NCBI GenBank assembly: GCA_963801255.1
Contig: CAWDEC010000011.1
Span: 7,984-71,983 of the forward strand
Source of the DNA: JAICXG01 sp963801255
GTDB lineage: Bacteria; Verrucomicrobiota; Verrucomicrobiia; Chthoniobacterales; UBA10450
Reading direction: 5' to 3'
DNA: 64,000 nt
Positions 1 to 7,513 of the stretch are shown piece after piece; position 1 is the first letter of the stretch; each line of letters opens with the position of its first letter. Below the pieces are notes generated by a model. It ran no database searches. It worked only from the letters and a program-made list of their open reading frames with translations, and was not told the DNA's origin. The position numbers and the translations under genes are program-made.

Positions 1-441
1 GCCCGCAGCTAGCACGGGAAAATGTGGCGGAACCGCGTAGAGGACATTCGGGTCGTCTCCGCGCAAGCGAGCGGCTGTTTCGCCTTCGATTCCGAAATTG
101 ACCGGGACCTTTATCGCATTGGCACGGTGCGCCTTGATTCGCCACTTGGAGAGCGAGTCTATCGCGGCCTGATCGAGAAGCGCGTAACCCGTGGAATGAA
201 GAACGGTCACCTTGCGCGCCAGGCCGCTCTCAGGGTCAAAGGTGATTTGATAAATGCCGCGTCCTTGCAGGCTGGCAACCCTTGCCGCAAAAGGATACGC
301 TGGCATGGGCGCAGCGATGATATCCAATTTGGCGGCAAAGGCCCGATTAGCATCGTCATTGTCGTTGCTAGCCTTCGCCGCTAATTGCCGCGCCGAAACA
401 CCGAGGAATATTGTGAGAAGAAAGACGAAACAACAGCGCAT
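1..441 (-). CDS. TonB C-terminal-domain protein (partial, runs off left edge)
   Basis: Reading the reverse strand from the ATG at 441 gives 147 codons without a stop to the window edge. The start MRCCFVFLLTIFLGVSA is a signal peptide or membrane anchor. From about residue 45 the pattern PAYPFAARVASLQGRG, ITFDPESG, VTVLHSTGYALLDQAAIDS, LSKWRIKAH and KVPVNF is the TonB C-terminal fold, in which the conserved YP, G, LD.AA...W and P.F elements are all visible. Proteins of this family transmit proton-motive force to outer-membrane receptors; here the long periplasmic spacer is missing, so it may be a stand-alone periplasmic TonB-like domain. The gene follows an attC site on the same strand (R' at 535-542) and is probably the last visible cassette of that array. 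Its 3' end is not in the window. Confidence 0.75.
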   Translation of the reverse strand, partial: MRCCFVFLLTIFLGVSARQLAAKASNDNDDANRAFAAKLDIIAAPMPAYPFAARVASLQGRGIYQITFDPESGLARKVTVLHSTGYALLDQAAIDSLSKWRIKAHRANAIKVPVNFGIEGETAARLRGDDPNVLYAVPPHFPVLAAG

Positions 442-534
442 AGGCCATGTTAGCCGGGCGGCTGAACCAGAGTCAAGGAGCTTTGGGATCCTACGATGTG
501 AACGCGTTAGCTTGCCTCGATTCGATAGCGCTAG

Positions 535-643
535 CATCTAACGAGAATAAGATGAGCCACCGCGCGAGTTACGAGTGGCGTTCATAAGCAACGAAATCCA
601 GGCATACGGACGGCTCGCGGTTGGCTCCATCGCTTGGTTAGAT
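535..643 (-). other. integron attC site (complete)
   Basis: On the reverse strand the site begins with R'' ATCTAAC (637-643) and ends with R' GTTAGAT (536-542), which are perfectly complementary. Next to them are L'' ATGGAGCCA (622-630) and L' TGGCTCAT. They pair except for one extra G in L'', the extrahelical base expected of an attC bottom strand. The total of 109 bp is a normal length. The TAA stop of the preceding gene lies inside R''. Confidence 0.85.
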
Positions 644-1012
644 GGCTTCATATGATCTCCAATATCCGTAGCGAAGCCGATGAGTAATGCGTCCAAATAG
701 CCAGCCGAGCAAGAACCAAAACGCCGTCCCGAGGATGACAAAATAAAGGACGCAAAACCAGAAATCCCATCTGGCAATATGGCCCGAGAAGAAACTCACC
801 GGGGGCCATAACTCAAAACGAGGCAAATGGTCCAGAACAGGAGAAAACAGCAAATTCATCGGAATATCTACTACGCCAATGAAAACCCACGTCTCCGGGG
901 AAGAAGAGCCACCTGTCGCAACGAGGATTGCGATGAAGGTTGCCAATAAGAAGTGCGTAGTGGCGGCGTAGCAGCCAAAACGAATCGCTATCCAAGGATC
1001 ACCTTCAGTCAT
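638..1012 (-). CDS. cassette-borne small membrane protein, unknown function
   Basis: A protein of 124 residues with about three hydrophobic segments (near residues 14-32, 40-58 and 85-108) and a basic C-terminal tail (RITHRLRYGYWRSYEAI). I do not recognise the family. The gene boundaries are what matter: its ATG is the last part of the preceding site's R' (GTTAGATG) and its TAA stop is inside the R'' of the following attC, so the cassette is almost entirely coding and has no room for a promoter. Expression must come from upstream read-through. Confidence 0.7.
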   Translation of the reverse strand: MTEGDPWIAIRFGCYAATTHFLLATFIAILVATGGSSSPETWVFIGVVDIPMNLLFSPVLDHLPRFELWPPVSFFSGHIARWDFWFCVLYFVILGTAFWFLLGWLFGRITHRLRYGYWRSYEAI

Positions 1013-1032
1013 CTAACGAGAATAAGTTAGAT
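1010..1032 (-). other. collapsed attC site (internal deletion)
   Basis: On the reverse strand an R'' (ATCTAAC, 1026-1032) is followed after only eight bases (TTATTCTC) by R' GTTAGATG (1010-1017). The same eight bases precede R' in the complete site at 535-643, so the L'', hairpin and L' parts have been deleted. The scar is unlikely to recombine and fuses two cassettes into one unit. Confidence 0.7.
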
Positions 1033-1344
1033 GGTTGGCGTAGATCGCTCATGACGAAGTCGAAGAAACGCGCGCAATGCTAGCCAAAGAGCTAGGGCAG
1101 CATAGGGAAAGGCGAATACGATGTTGCGGATCGTGAAAAGCATTGTGGTCGATCGTCCAGCACGTTCGAGCGAAATGCTGCTATCGCCAAAGCCAATCCC
1201 AACACACCCCGCCACTCCAAACGCGAGAATCGCACAACGCGACGCCCACTGATCGGAGAGTCGAAACGGGTACCGACATAGATAGAAGGTAAGCAGTGGC
1301 CAGCCGATAGCGCCAACGATCATGAAAACGAGCGCGGATAACAT
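1027..1344 (-). CDS. cassette-borne small membrane protein, unknown function
   Basis: A protein of 105 residues with three predicted membrane helices (MLSALVFMIVGAIGWPLLTF; a segment near CAILAFGVAGCVGIGFG; and IVFAFPYAALALWLALRAFL) and a basic tail ending RHERSTPTI. The ATG overlaps the R' of the complete attC at 1342-1459 and the TAA lies in the R'' of the collapsed site. No family recognised. The neighbouring cassette genes also encode small multi-pass proteins. Confidence 0.7.
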   Translation of the reverse strand: MLSALVFMIVGAIGWPLLTFYLCRYPFRLSDQWASRCAILAFGVAGCVGIGFGDSSISLERAGRSTTMLFTIRNIVFAFPYAALALWLALRAFLRLRHERSTPTI

Positions 1345-1459
1345 CTAACGAGGGCAAGATGAGCCACGCCGAAAGCGCGGCGGGCTGCTGGTGAAAGGTT
1401 GAACTGTAAGCAAGCTCATAAACAAATCGGGCGGCGTTGGCTCCATCACATGGTTAGGC
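1342..1459 (-). other. integron attC site (complete)
   Basis: On the reverse strand: R'' GCCTAAC (1453-1459), L'' ATGGAGCCA, a GC-rich central part with CGCCGCGC...TCGGCG, then L' TGGCTCAT and R' GTTAGAT. L''/L' pair with one unpaired G, as in functional attC sites. Length 118 bp. The upstream gene's TAA is in R'' and the downstream gene's ATG is in R'. The site aligns over its whole length with the plus-strand spacer at 33285-33405. Confidence 0.85.
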
Positions 1460-1914
1460 CTCTCGCCTGGTCCGACGCGCAAGTGAAACAATACCGTAAG
1501 CATACAAAAACAGTCCGGCCAAATCGGCAACATATTGAGCAACATGATACCAGTAGGCCTGCGACCTTGACATGTGCCAAGCTGCCGGACCGCGTGAGCC
1601 GAGACTAAAAAGCATCGAATACAAAGGACTGCATCCAAAACAAAGCGCAGCCGCAGCTAGACAAAAAAACCTCGATCCCTGGCCCGGAGGAAGGCGCGGA
1701 AAGCAAAAACCACAACACACGCATTGGCGATGAAGACGGCTAAATGGTTTATATGACGCAATGCGCCGAGCACAGAAGAGTGGAAAGCGCCGTAGATCCA
1801 GGCGCCGGCGAACAGAAGGACGAATGGTGCCAGCAACACTCCGCATAGCCAGCCAGCGATTGTTAACGAGCGGCGAGGGGGCTTGGCCGGTTCGATCGCG
1901 GATAAAGTATTCAC
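1454..1914 (-). pseudogene. four-helix membrane protein with a frameshift at an A7 tract
   Basis: The first 85 codons (GTG start at 1914, MNTLSAIEPAKPPRRS then two strong membrane segments, ending ARDRGFFV) stop at 1657, exactly after a run of seven T on the coding strand (1663-1669). In the adjacent frame the protein continues without a break: FFCLAAAALCFGCSPLY, two more hydrophobic stretches, and SLARRTRREA with the TAA in the attC R'' at 1454. One base added or removed at the homopolymer gives a single protein of about 150 residues with four helices. It may be a true mutation or an uncorrected sequencing error. Function unknown; it is the first cassette gene of the left array. Confidence 0.6.
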
Positions 1915-1931
1915 TGGGTTGAAAGACCGAT

Positions 1932-3658
1932 CTAGCCCGATTCCCCCCGCGAGGTACTGAACCCTTTGCGAGCAATCTCGGAAGTGTCGTGAAGAGCACT
2001 TCTACGAATAGCCAGAGCGCGCCGATTTCGGCAAGAATGGTGAAGATCAGTTGGACGCGCGAGTAGCGGGCGTACTCGAGTGAATGCACCGTGGCTACAA
2101 CCAAACAATTCGCAAAGTTGTACCAACACAGGAAGATGGACAAAGCTGCCACTCGCTGTAGGCGGCCACTTGAGCGCCGATACAACAGAACGAAACCCCC
2201 GCATATGAACGTGGTTAGCACAGTCCCTGTGAAGCTTTTCGCTAGCACGGTTTGGCTTTCCCGATTGTGCGAGGGTGTTCGCAGAACCAGTCCCGCCTGC
2301 GCAAGTGCAGCAGTCCGCTGAAGCAAGCTGCCCAGTGGCGGATATTCTTTGGCTAACGTTTGCTCGTCCGGAAGATCGTGATGGAAAGCAGCGAGACTGT
2401 GCGCATACTGTTCGCTCATCGACCAGCGCGTCTGTAGGCCGTACGCTGGACATGGAATTGTGTAAAAGATGCTCATCTGCGTTGTGATCTTGCGGAGCAT
2501 ATCGACGGGATGTCTGAGCCACACTCTGAAATAATAACGGCGATAAAAGGCTGCGAGCGCACGCAGGTCCCCTTGCATCAAAGCATGCATCTCCGCGTTG
2601 AAAGACATTGGCCCGAACATCAGATAATCCGGGGAGAACCCTAGGTTCGGGGGAGTCGAGTTACGCCGCGCCAGTCTTAGGTGATGGGCCAAACGCTTTT
2701 CGATACGTGCGAGCCATTCTTTGTCATAAGGTGGGCGCCCGTTACTTTGAAGATCAGTAAGTATCTGGTTATGCATCTGGGGGGCGTGAGTCATGAATAG
2801 CTGCGTCGGAAGAATAACCGCGCCCTCTAGATCGTGGCGCGCAGCAACTTGCTCTGGCAATAGCAAACCAGCAGTCACGATGCAACAGGTCAACACCAGC
2901 ACTCTCTTTCGGTTTTCCGGGAAAGGTTGACTCAGAGCGCGCGCGATTGGGACCAAGCTACCTAGCGCTGCGATGACGAAGCTCGGCTTTAGCATACTAA
3001 GTACTATGGTGCTCGTCACGAGCGCGGCGCCGAGCTTAACCGGCAGCCCTGTTGTTTCGCTCAACCAGGTCCGGCCACAAAACTTCAATGTCAGCCACAC
3101 GTTGAGTATAACGAATAGAGAAACTATGCCCTCTGGCCGGATTGACGCTTCGTAGACCATCACGTGTGGCGTAAACAGGTAAATCGCTACTCCACACAGC
3201 CCAATAATCCGATGCACGAACTTTGGAACTGGCGAGGGGCGTGTCAGATCGCGCAGTTCTTCCCAAACTAGAAGGAAGATCGCCGCCGCCAAGAGTCCGG
3301 CGAGATGTTGCGCGATAGGAATCGACCTAAAATCATGCGTCGTCCGCAGGAGCAGAAAGAGAAATCCCGGATAAATATAACTCCGTAAATGATGTTCCCA
3401 CCCGGTTCCGACAAGTGTGCCGATTGCCGGGGACAAGTAGGTCCAAGTGTCAGGGTCGGCGATGGGATCCAGTGGCAGGTGGACGCGAAGTATAATCGAC
3501 CTCGTGAAAACCGAGGCAAGTAAGATCCAGTAAAGCCAGTCTGGAGGGGATGCACGAAGCAGTTCGCTCGTGATCTTAAATCGCTGCCACATCGGGGAGA
3601 GGTTAGTTCGCCGTTGAGCTCTTGGTCGAGCAAAACGTCTAGGGCGGGTCAACGACAA
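1932..3658 (-). CDS. polytopic GT-C-type glycosyltransferase-like membrane protein
   Basis: A large integral membrane protein with about ten hydrophobic segments. After the first helix comes a periplasmic loop with LDPIADPDTWTYLSPAIG, the acidic DPD loop typical of lipid-linked-sugar (GT-C, ArnT/PMT-like) transferases, which move sugars from polyprenyl phosphate to lipid or protein acceptors. A second start at MWQRFKIT (3592) is as plausible as 3658. The frame stays open to 1454, but the protein-like part ends after LLAKGSVPRGG; the rest is out-of-frame sequence of the next gene. One extra base in the G6 tract at 1943-1948 would end it at 1932, 17 nt before the next start, and I used that end. 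Substrate unknown. Confidence 0.55.
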
Positions 3659-3853
3659 TCTGGCGCCGCTCCGGCGAAGGTGTACGATCAGTATTTTAAA
3701 GCTTGGGCGAGAACTTTGAAGGCAAGGCGCGTGCGGGAATCTTGCAACTGTCGTGCAAGGCGGCTACAACTTCCGCTGTAAAGGGGGTTGGGCCTGATTG
3801 AGTATGGAGATTATGGATTGAGCTTTGTTCCCTGGTTTGAGTAAATCAGAGGC

Positions 3854-4231
3854 ATGAAACTTCTGATTCTCACCTTCGTTATTACCGTTGCGCTTGCCTC
3901 GGCAACGCTCGCGGATGTATTTAGCACCGTAATTCTCAATGCAGGCGACTCGCCTTTGACTGTTACTGTTGAAGACGGGCGTGTCCTTACAGTGCTGAGT
4001 TTCCTAGGTCCCAGCGGGGGCACGACTGGCAGCGTTATGTCCGTCACCAAGGACGGCAAGAGCACGCCCGCTATGTATCCAGTAGACATCCTAAACAGTG
4101 CCATTACCGTGAATCCGACCAACGTGGTTGTGGCTGGGCCCGCGACCGTCAATGTGACTGCAGCGACATCGTTGCTCTTTAGCTACCGGATTGATCCCAA
4201 CACCCGGAAGTTTGCAAATCACGATAATTAG
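3854..4231 (+). CDS. secreted protein of unknown function
   Basis: 125 residues. A clear signal peptide (MKLLILTFVITVALASATLA, cleavage near residue 20) is followed by a beta-rich, Thr/Val-rich domain (DVFSTVILNAGDSPLTVTVE, FLGPSGGTTGSVMSV) with no cysteines and no motif that I recognise. It lies alone between the left cassette array and the GNAT gene. The following 295 bases (4232-4526) hold no convincing gene, although an AT-rich stretch around 4425-4455 could act as a promoter for the GNAT gene. Confidence 0.7.
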   Translation: MKLLILTFVITVALASATLADVFSTVILNAGDSPLTVTVEDGRVLTVLSFLGPSGGTTGSVMSVTKDGKSTPAMYPVDILNSAITVNPTNVVVAGPATVNVTAATSLLFSYRIDPNTRKFANHDN

Positions 4232-4526
4232 GCGCAGGATCGATTCGTGCCAAAGCGCGACCCGAACCAGCAGGCAGCCCAAGGCCGTTGAGAAATTGAT
4301 CGGCACCGGCAAGGTGCGCGGGCGAAGATCTGGTTTCGAGCGAGACGCTGAAGCGGAAGTTCCGAGCGGCTAAGAGAAACGCCTCAAGCTAAAATTACCA
4401 TAACGAATCAGGCCCAATACCTTGCTACTTTATATGACATATATTGTATGATGTTATTGGTTGGGCTTCAGGGCGACCCCCGACTTCGCTTTCGCTCTAC
4501 CCGATCCGGTCTTAGCTTAGCCCTGG

Positions 4527-4970
4527 GTGGATTTTAAAAAAATCGTTAGTCCGAGGAGCGAGCGAGATTGGGAGCGCTATTTTGATCTTCGCTGGCGCGT
4601 CTTGCGCGCGCCATGGCAGCAGCCGCGCGGCTCTGAAAAAGACGATCACGAAAAGGATGGTCAGCACCTCATGATCTGCGACGAACATGGCGCGGAGCCG
4701 TTGGCGATCGGCCGTTTGCATTTCAATTCTCGCACGGAAGCTCAGGTCCGTTTCATGGCCGTCGCTCCCTCAGCGCAAGGACGCGGCTTTGGCAGCGTCA
4801 TTTTGCACGAACTCGAGCGGCGCGCGCGCGACGCAGGTGCGAATTCCATTGTGCTCAATGCCCGCGAGGACGCCCAGCAGTTCTATGACAAGCATGGCTT
4901 CAGCGTTGTCGGCCCTGCGCCGACCATCTTTGGCGCCGTGAAGCATGTCCGGATGCGTAAGGATCTTTGA
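4527..4970 (+). CDS. GNAT-family N-acetyltransferase
   Basis: 147 residues, GTG start at 4527. Motif A is complete: VRFMAVAPSAQGRGFGSVI, containing the acetyl-CoA pyrophosphate-binding R/Q-x-x-G-x-G/A signature, followed by LHELERRARDAGANSIVLNA and the motif-B-like AQQFYDKHGFSVVGPAPT. The N-terminal part (RYFDLRWRVLRAPW) resembles small bacterial GNATs of the ElaA/YjcF type. Such enzymes acetylate amines or amino groups with acetyl-CoA; the substrate cannot be told. It is followed by convergent lysC; the 90-bp gap contains three GTTAGG-type motifs. Confidence 0.85.
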   Translation: MDFKKIVSPRSERDWERYFDLRWRVLRAPWQQPRGSEKDDHEKDGQHLMICDEHGAEPLAIGRLHFNSRTEAQVRFMAVAPSAQGRGFGSVILHELERRARDAGANSIVLNAREDAQQFYDKHGFSVVGPAPTIFGAVKHVRMRKDL

Positions 4971-5057
4971 TTGCTACCTAACAGAACCCGCGGCGCATTT
5001 ACTCAGGGTCGCGGACCTTCCAGAGTTTTCATCGTTAGGCAAGGTTAGGTGCACTCG

Positions 5058-6302
5058 TTAGGCGGGAATTGATTGTGGGGCGCTTTGGCGGCGAGCCAGG
5101 CCGAAGGCGGCGTGCGTTGCCCGCGCGGCGGATTCGAGCTCCTCTTCCCCGATCACGACAGCGATCTTAATCTCGGAAGTGGAAATGAGCTGAATGTTCA
5201 CACCCGCGTCACCGAGACAGGCAAAAAGCCGTGACGCAACGCCGGCATGCGAACGCATCCCTATGCCCACTACGCTGAGCTTCGCGACACCTGTCGTGGA
5301 AGCCATGGCGTTTGCGCCAATCTCCGGGAGGAGCGGTTGCAACATCTCCTCCGCCCGCGCGAGATCGTCCTTGTGCAGGGTGAATGACAGATCGGTTGCA
5401 CCTGTGCTGGATGCATTTTGCACGATCATATCGACACTCAAGTTGGCCGAAGCGAGCGCGGAGAAAATCTTCCCGGCGCAACCCGGCCGGTCTGGCAGGT
5501 CCTGGATGGTTACCTTAGCCTGGTTGCGTTCCAGGCTCACGCCACGCACCACGACGTCTTCCATGTTGGCCGGAGCAGATCGCGCTTTGGTGCCGGGTTC
5601 ATCATTCAAGCTCGACCGCACTTCAAAGCCGACCCCGAATTTCTTGGCAAACTCGACCGCTCGCGATTGCATCACCTTCGAACCGGCGCCCGCCATCTCG
5701 AGTAACTCGTCGTAAGCGATCTCGTCGATCTTGCTCGCCTCGGGCACGCTGCGCGGATCGCTCGTGAAGACACCTTCGACATCGGTGAAAATTTGGCAAT
5801 CATCCGCCTTCAAGGCAGCCGCGAGTGCAATTGCCGTCAGGTCCGACCCGCCGCGTCCCAAGGTGGTCGTCGCGCCTCCCGGGCTCTGCCCCTGGAAGCC
5901 GGCAACAACCACGATGAAATCCTCCGCCAGCAGTTCATGAATTTGACGCGGCGAAATGTGTGCGATTTTCGCTTTCGTATGCACGCTGTCGGTCACAATA
6001 CCGGCGGCGGCCCCGGTCAACGAAACTGCCTTCCCACCGAGCGCGTTCACCGCCATTGCGGTCAAAGCGCTCGCCCCTTGTTCGCCGGTGGCGAGGAGCG
6101 CGTCCATTTCGCGTTCGCTCGGCTGCGGCGAAATTTCGCGTGCGAGCTTGATCAGGTTATCGGTCACACCGGCCATGGCGGAGATGACTGCCACGACGTC
6201 GTGTCCGGCCAGTTTCGTGGCGATCAAACGCGCCGCGACTTTCAGAACTCGCTCGACCGTCCCAACCGAGGTGCCGCCATATTTTTGAACGATTAAACCC
6301 AT
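5058..6302 (-). CDS. lysC: aspartate kinase
   Basis: 414 residues, a normal length for a monofunctional aspartokinase. The N-terminus GLIVQKYGGTSVG holds the KYGGTS nucleotide motif; TTLGRGGSDLTAIALA is the second kinase signature, and ITDVEGVFTSDPR-like sequence marks the aspartate/ATP site. From about residue 265 two ACT domains follow (VTIQDLPDRPGCAGKIFSAL; LSVVGIGMRSHAGVASRLF), implying feedback control by lysine and/or threonine. The enzyme phosphorylates L-aspartate, the first step to Lys, Thr, Met and diaminopimelate. It is 39 bp downstream of thrC on the same strand, a probable operon. The stop codon TAA is embedded in a GCCTAACG octamer. Confidence 0.95.
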   Translation of the reverse strand: MGLIVQKYGGTSVGTVERVLKVAARLIATKLAGHDVVAVISAMAGVTDNLIKLAREISPQPSEREMDALLATGEQGASALTAMAVNALGGKAVSLTGAAAGIVTDSVHTKAKIAHISPRQIHELLAEDFIVVVAGFQGQSPGGATTTLGRGGSDLTAIALAAALKADDCQIFTDVEGVFTSDPRSVPEASKIDEIAYDELLEMAGAGSKVMQSRAVEFAKKFGVGFEVRSSLNDEPGTKARSAPANMEDVVVRGVSLERNQAKVTIQDLPDRPGCAGKIFSALASANLSVDMIVQNASSTGATDLSFTLHKDDLARAEEMLQPLLPEIGANAMASTTGVAKLSVVGIGMRSHAGVASRLFACLGDAGVNIQLISTSEIKIAVVIGEEELESAARATHAAFGLARRQSAPQSIPA

Positions 6303-6341
6303 GATGAGCCGCGCCCCGTTTTCCCTATTCTCTGGAAACTG

Positions 6342-7445
6342 TCAACCCTGTGTGCGGTCGAGAGCGCGCAAGACCGCCGCCTCGTCTGCCGCAACAGGCG
6401 CGGGCGTCGGCACGGCAATGACCTCCGGATCCTTCAAGCCATGACCGGTGACTGTGCAAACAATGCGAGAGCCTTCGCCGATCGGTGCGGTGGAAAACCG
6501 CGCGCGCTTGTCTCCCTCGCAGGCGCGTAACAGACCGGCGATTGGCGCCGCGCTCGCCGGCTCGACAAAAATGCCTTCTTCCCTCGCCAGCCAAAGTTGT
6601 GCAGCGAGAATTTCTTCGTCGCTCACCATATCGACCAGGCCGCCGGACTCTTCGATGGCACGATTTGCCTGCGACCAACTGGCGGGATTGCCGATGCGGA
6701 TAGCGGACGCGACCGTCTCCGGCCTAGCGACGACTTCACCGCGGAAGATCGGCGCGGCGCCGGCCGCTTGAAAGCCGATCATGCGCGGCCGCCGCGTCGC
6801 TTTTCCCGCTGTCAGGTATTCCTGATAGCCGGTCCAGTAAGCTGTGATGTTCCCGGCATTTCCCACCGGTAACAGGTGCAGGTCGGGCGCTTCACCTAGT
6901 TCATCCACAATCTCGAAGGCGGCCGTTTTTTGCCCGGCAATTCGATCCGGATTGATTGAGTTGACGATGACGAAGTCATTGCGCTGGCCAAGGTGCCTGA
7001 CGATCTCGAGAGCCTGATCGAAATTCCCTTCAATTGCCACGACCTGCGCGCCGTAAGCAAAAGCTTGCAAGAGTTTGCCCCGCGCAATTTTGCCCGCAGG
7101 CAAAATGACGGCGCAACGGATTCCCGCGCGCGCGGCATAAGCGGCCGCCGAGGCAGAGGTGTTACCCGTCGAAGCGCAGATCAGTGTCTGCACGCCGCGC
7201 TCGACCGCCTTCGAAACCGCAACGGTCATGCCGCGGTCCTTGAACGAACCCGTCGGGTTCAAGCCTTCGTACTTGATGAAGACTTCACAGCCGCGACCGA
7301 CCTTTTGACTAAGTCGCGGCGAAGGAATGAGCGGGGTTCCTCCTTCGCCTAACGATATTACAGGCGTCGTTTGCGTCAGCGGGAGATGCTGTCGATAACG
7401 GGCAATCACGCCGCCGCGACCGAGCGCCGGGTCAGCCGGATTCAT
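6342..7445 (-). CDS. thrC: threonine synthase
   Basis: 367 residues of the PLP fold-II family. SLGEGGTPL near residue 31 and GLNPTGSFKDRG at 61-72 are the threonine synthase signatures; K69 should carry PLP. CASTGNTSASAAAYAARAG is the phosphate/PLP-binding loop and LLPVGNAGNITAYWTG the second cofactor loop. The enzyme converts O-phosphohomoserine to threonine. The short form (about 350-370 residues, no long N-terminal domain) is the usual bacterial class. It precedes lysC and follows the chloride channel gene with 68 bp between, so these three genes may share a transcript. One octamer lies in the coding sequence (7347) and two in tandem sit just upstream (7480, 7490). Confidence 0.95.
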   Translation of the reverse strand: MNPADPALGRGGVIARYRQHLPLTQTTPVISLGEGGTPLIPSPRLSQKVGRGCEVFIKYEGLNPTGSFKDRGMTVAVSKAVERGVQTLICASTGNTSASAAAYAARAGIRCAVILPAGKIARGKLLQAFAYGAQVVAIEGNFDQALEIVRHLGQRNDFVIVNSINPDRIAGQKTAAFEIVDELGEAPDLHLLPVGNAGNITAYWTGYQEYLTAGKATRRPRMIGFQAAGAAPIFRGEVVARPETVASAIRIGNPASWSQANRAIEESGGLVDMVSDEEILAAQLWLAREEGIFVEPASAAPIAGLLRACEGDKRARFSTAPIGEGSRIVCTVTGHGLKDPEVIAVPTPAPVAADEAAVLRALDRTQG

Positions 7446-7513
7446 TTCTTCCCTCCCCTGCCCTGCTTTATGTGCGAGTCGTTAGGCATCGTTAGGCACA
7501 AGTTTTCGCCTGA

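Noticed and set aside
22..384. A plus-strand reading frame of 120 codons
   Set aside because: It is the shadow of a TonB-type gene on the opposite strand, which has a signal peptide and conserved motifs.
1454..3658. A single 734-residue membrane protein on the minus strand
   Set aside because: The C-terminal 150 residues belong to a different small protein in part out of frame; the sequence quality changes abruptly after LLAKGSVPRGG, so I treat it as two genes with homopolymer problems.
4971..5063. attC site between the GNAT gene and lysC
   Set aside because: ACCTAAC and GTTAGGC occur at suitable distance, but L''/L' pairing is absent and three GTTAGG motifs crowd the gap; dispersed octamers explain it better.
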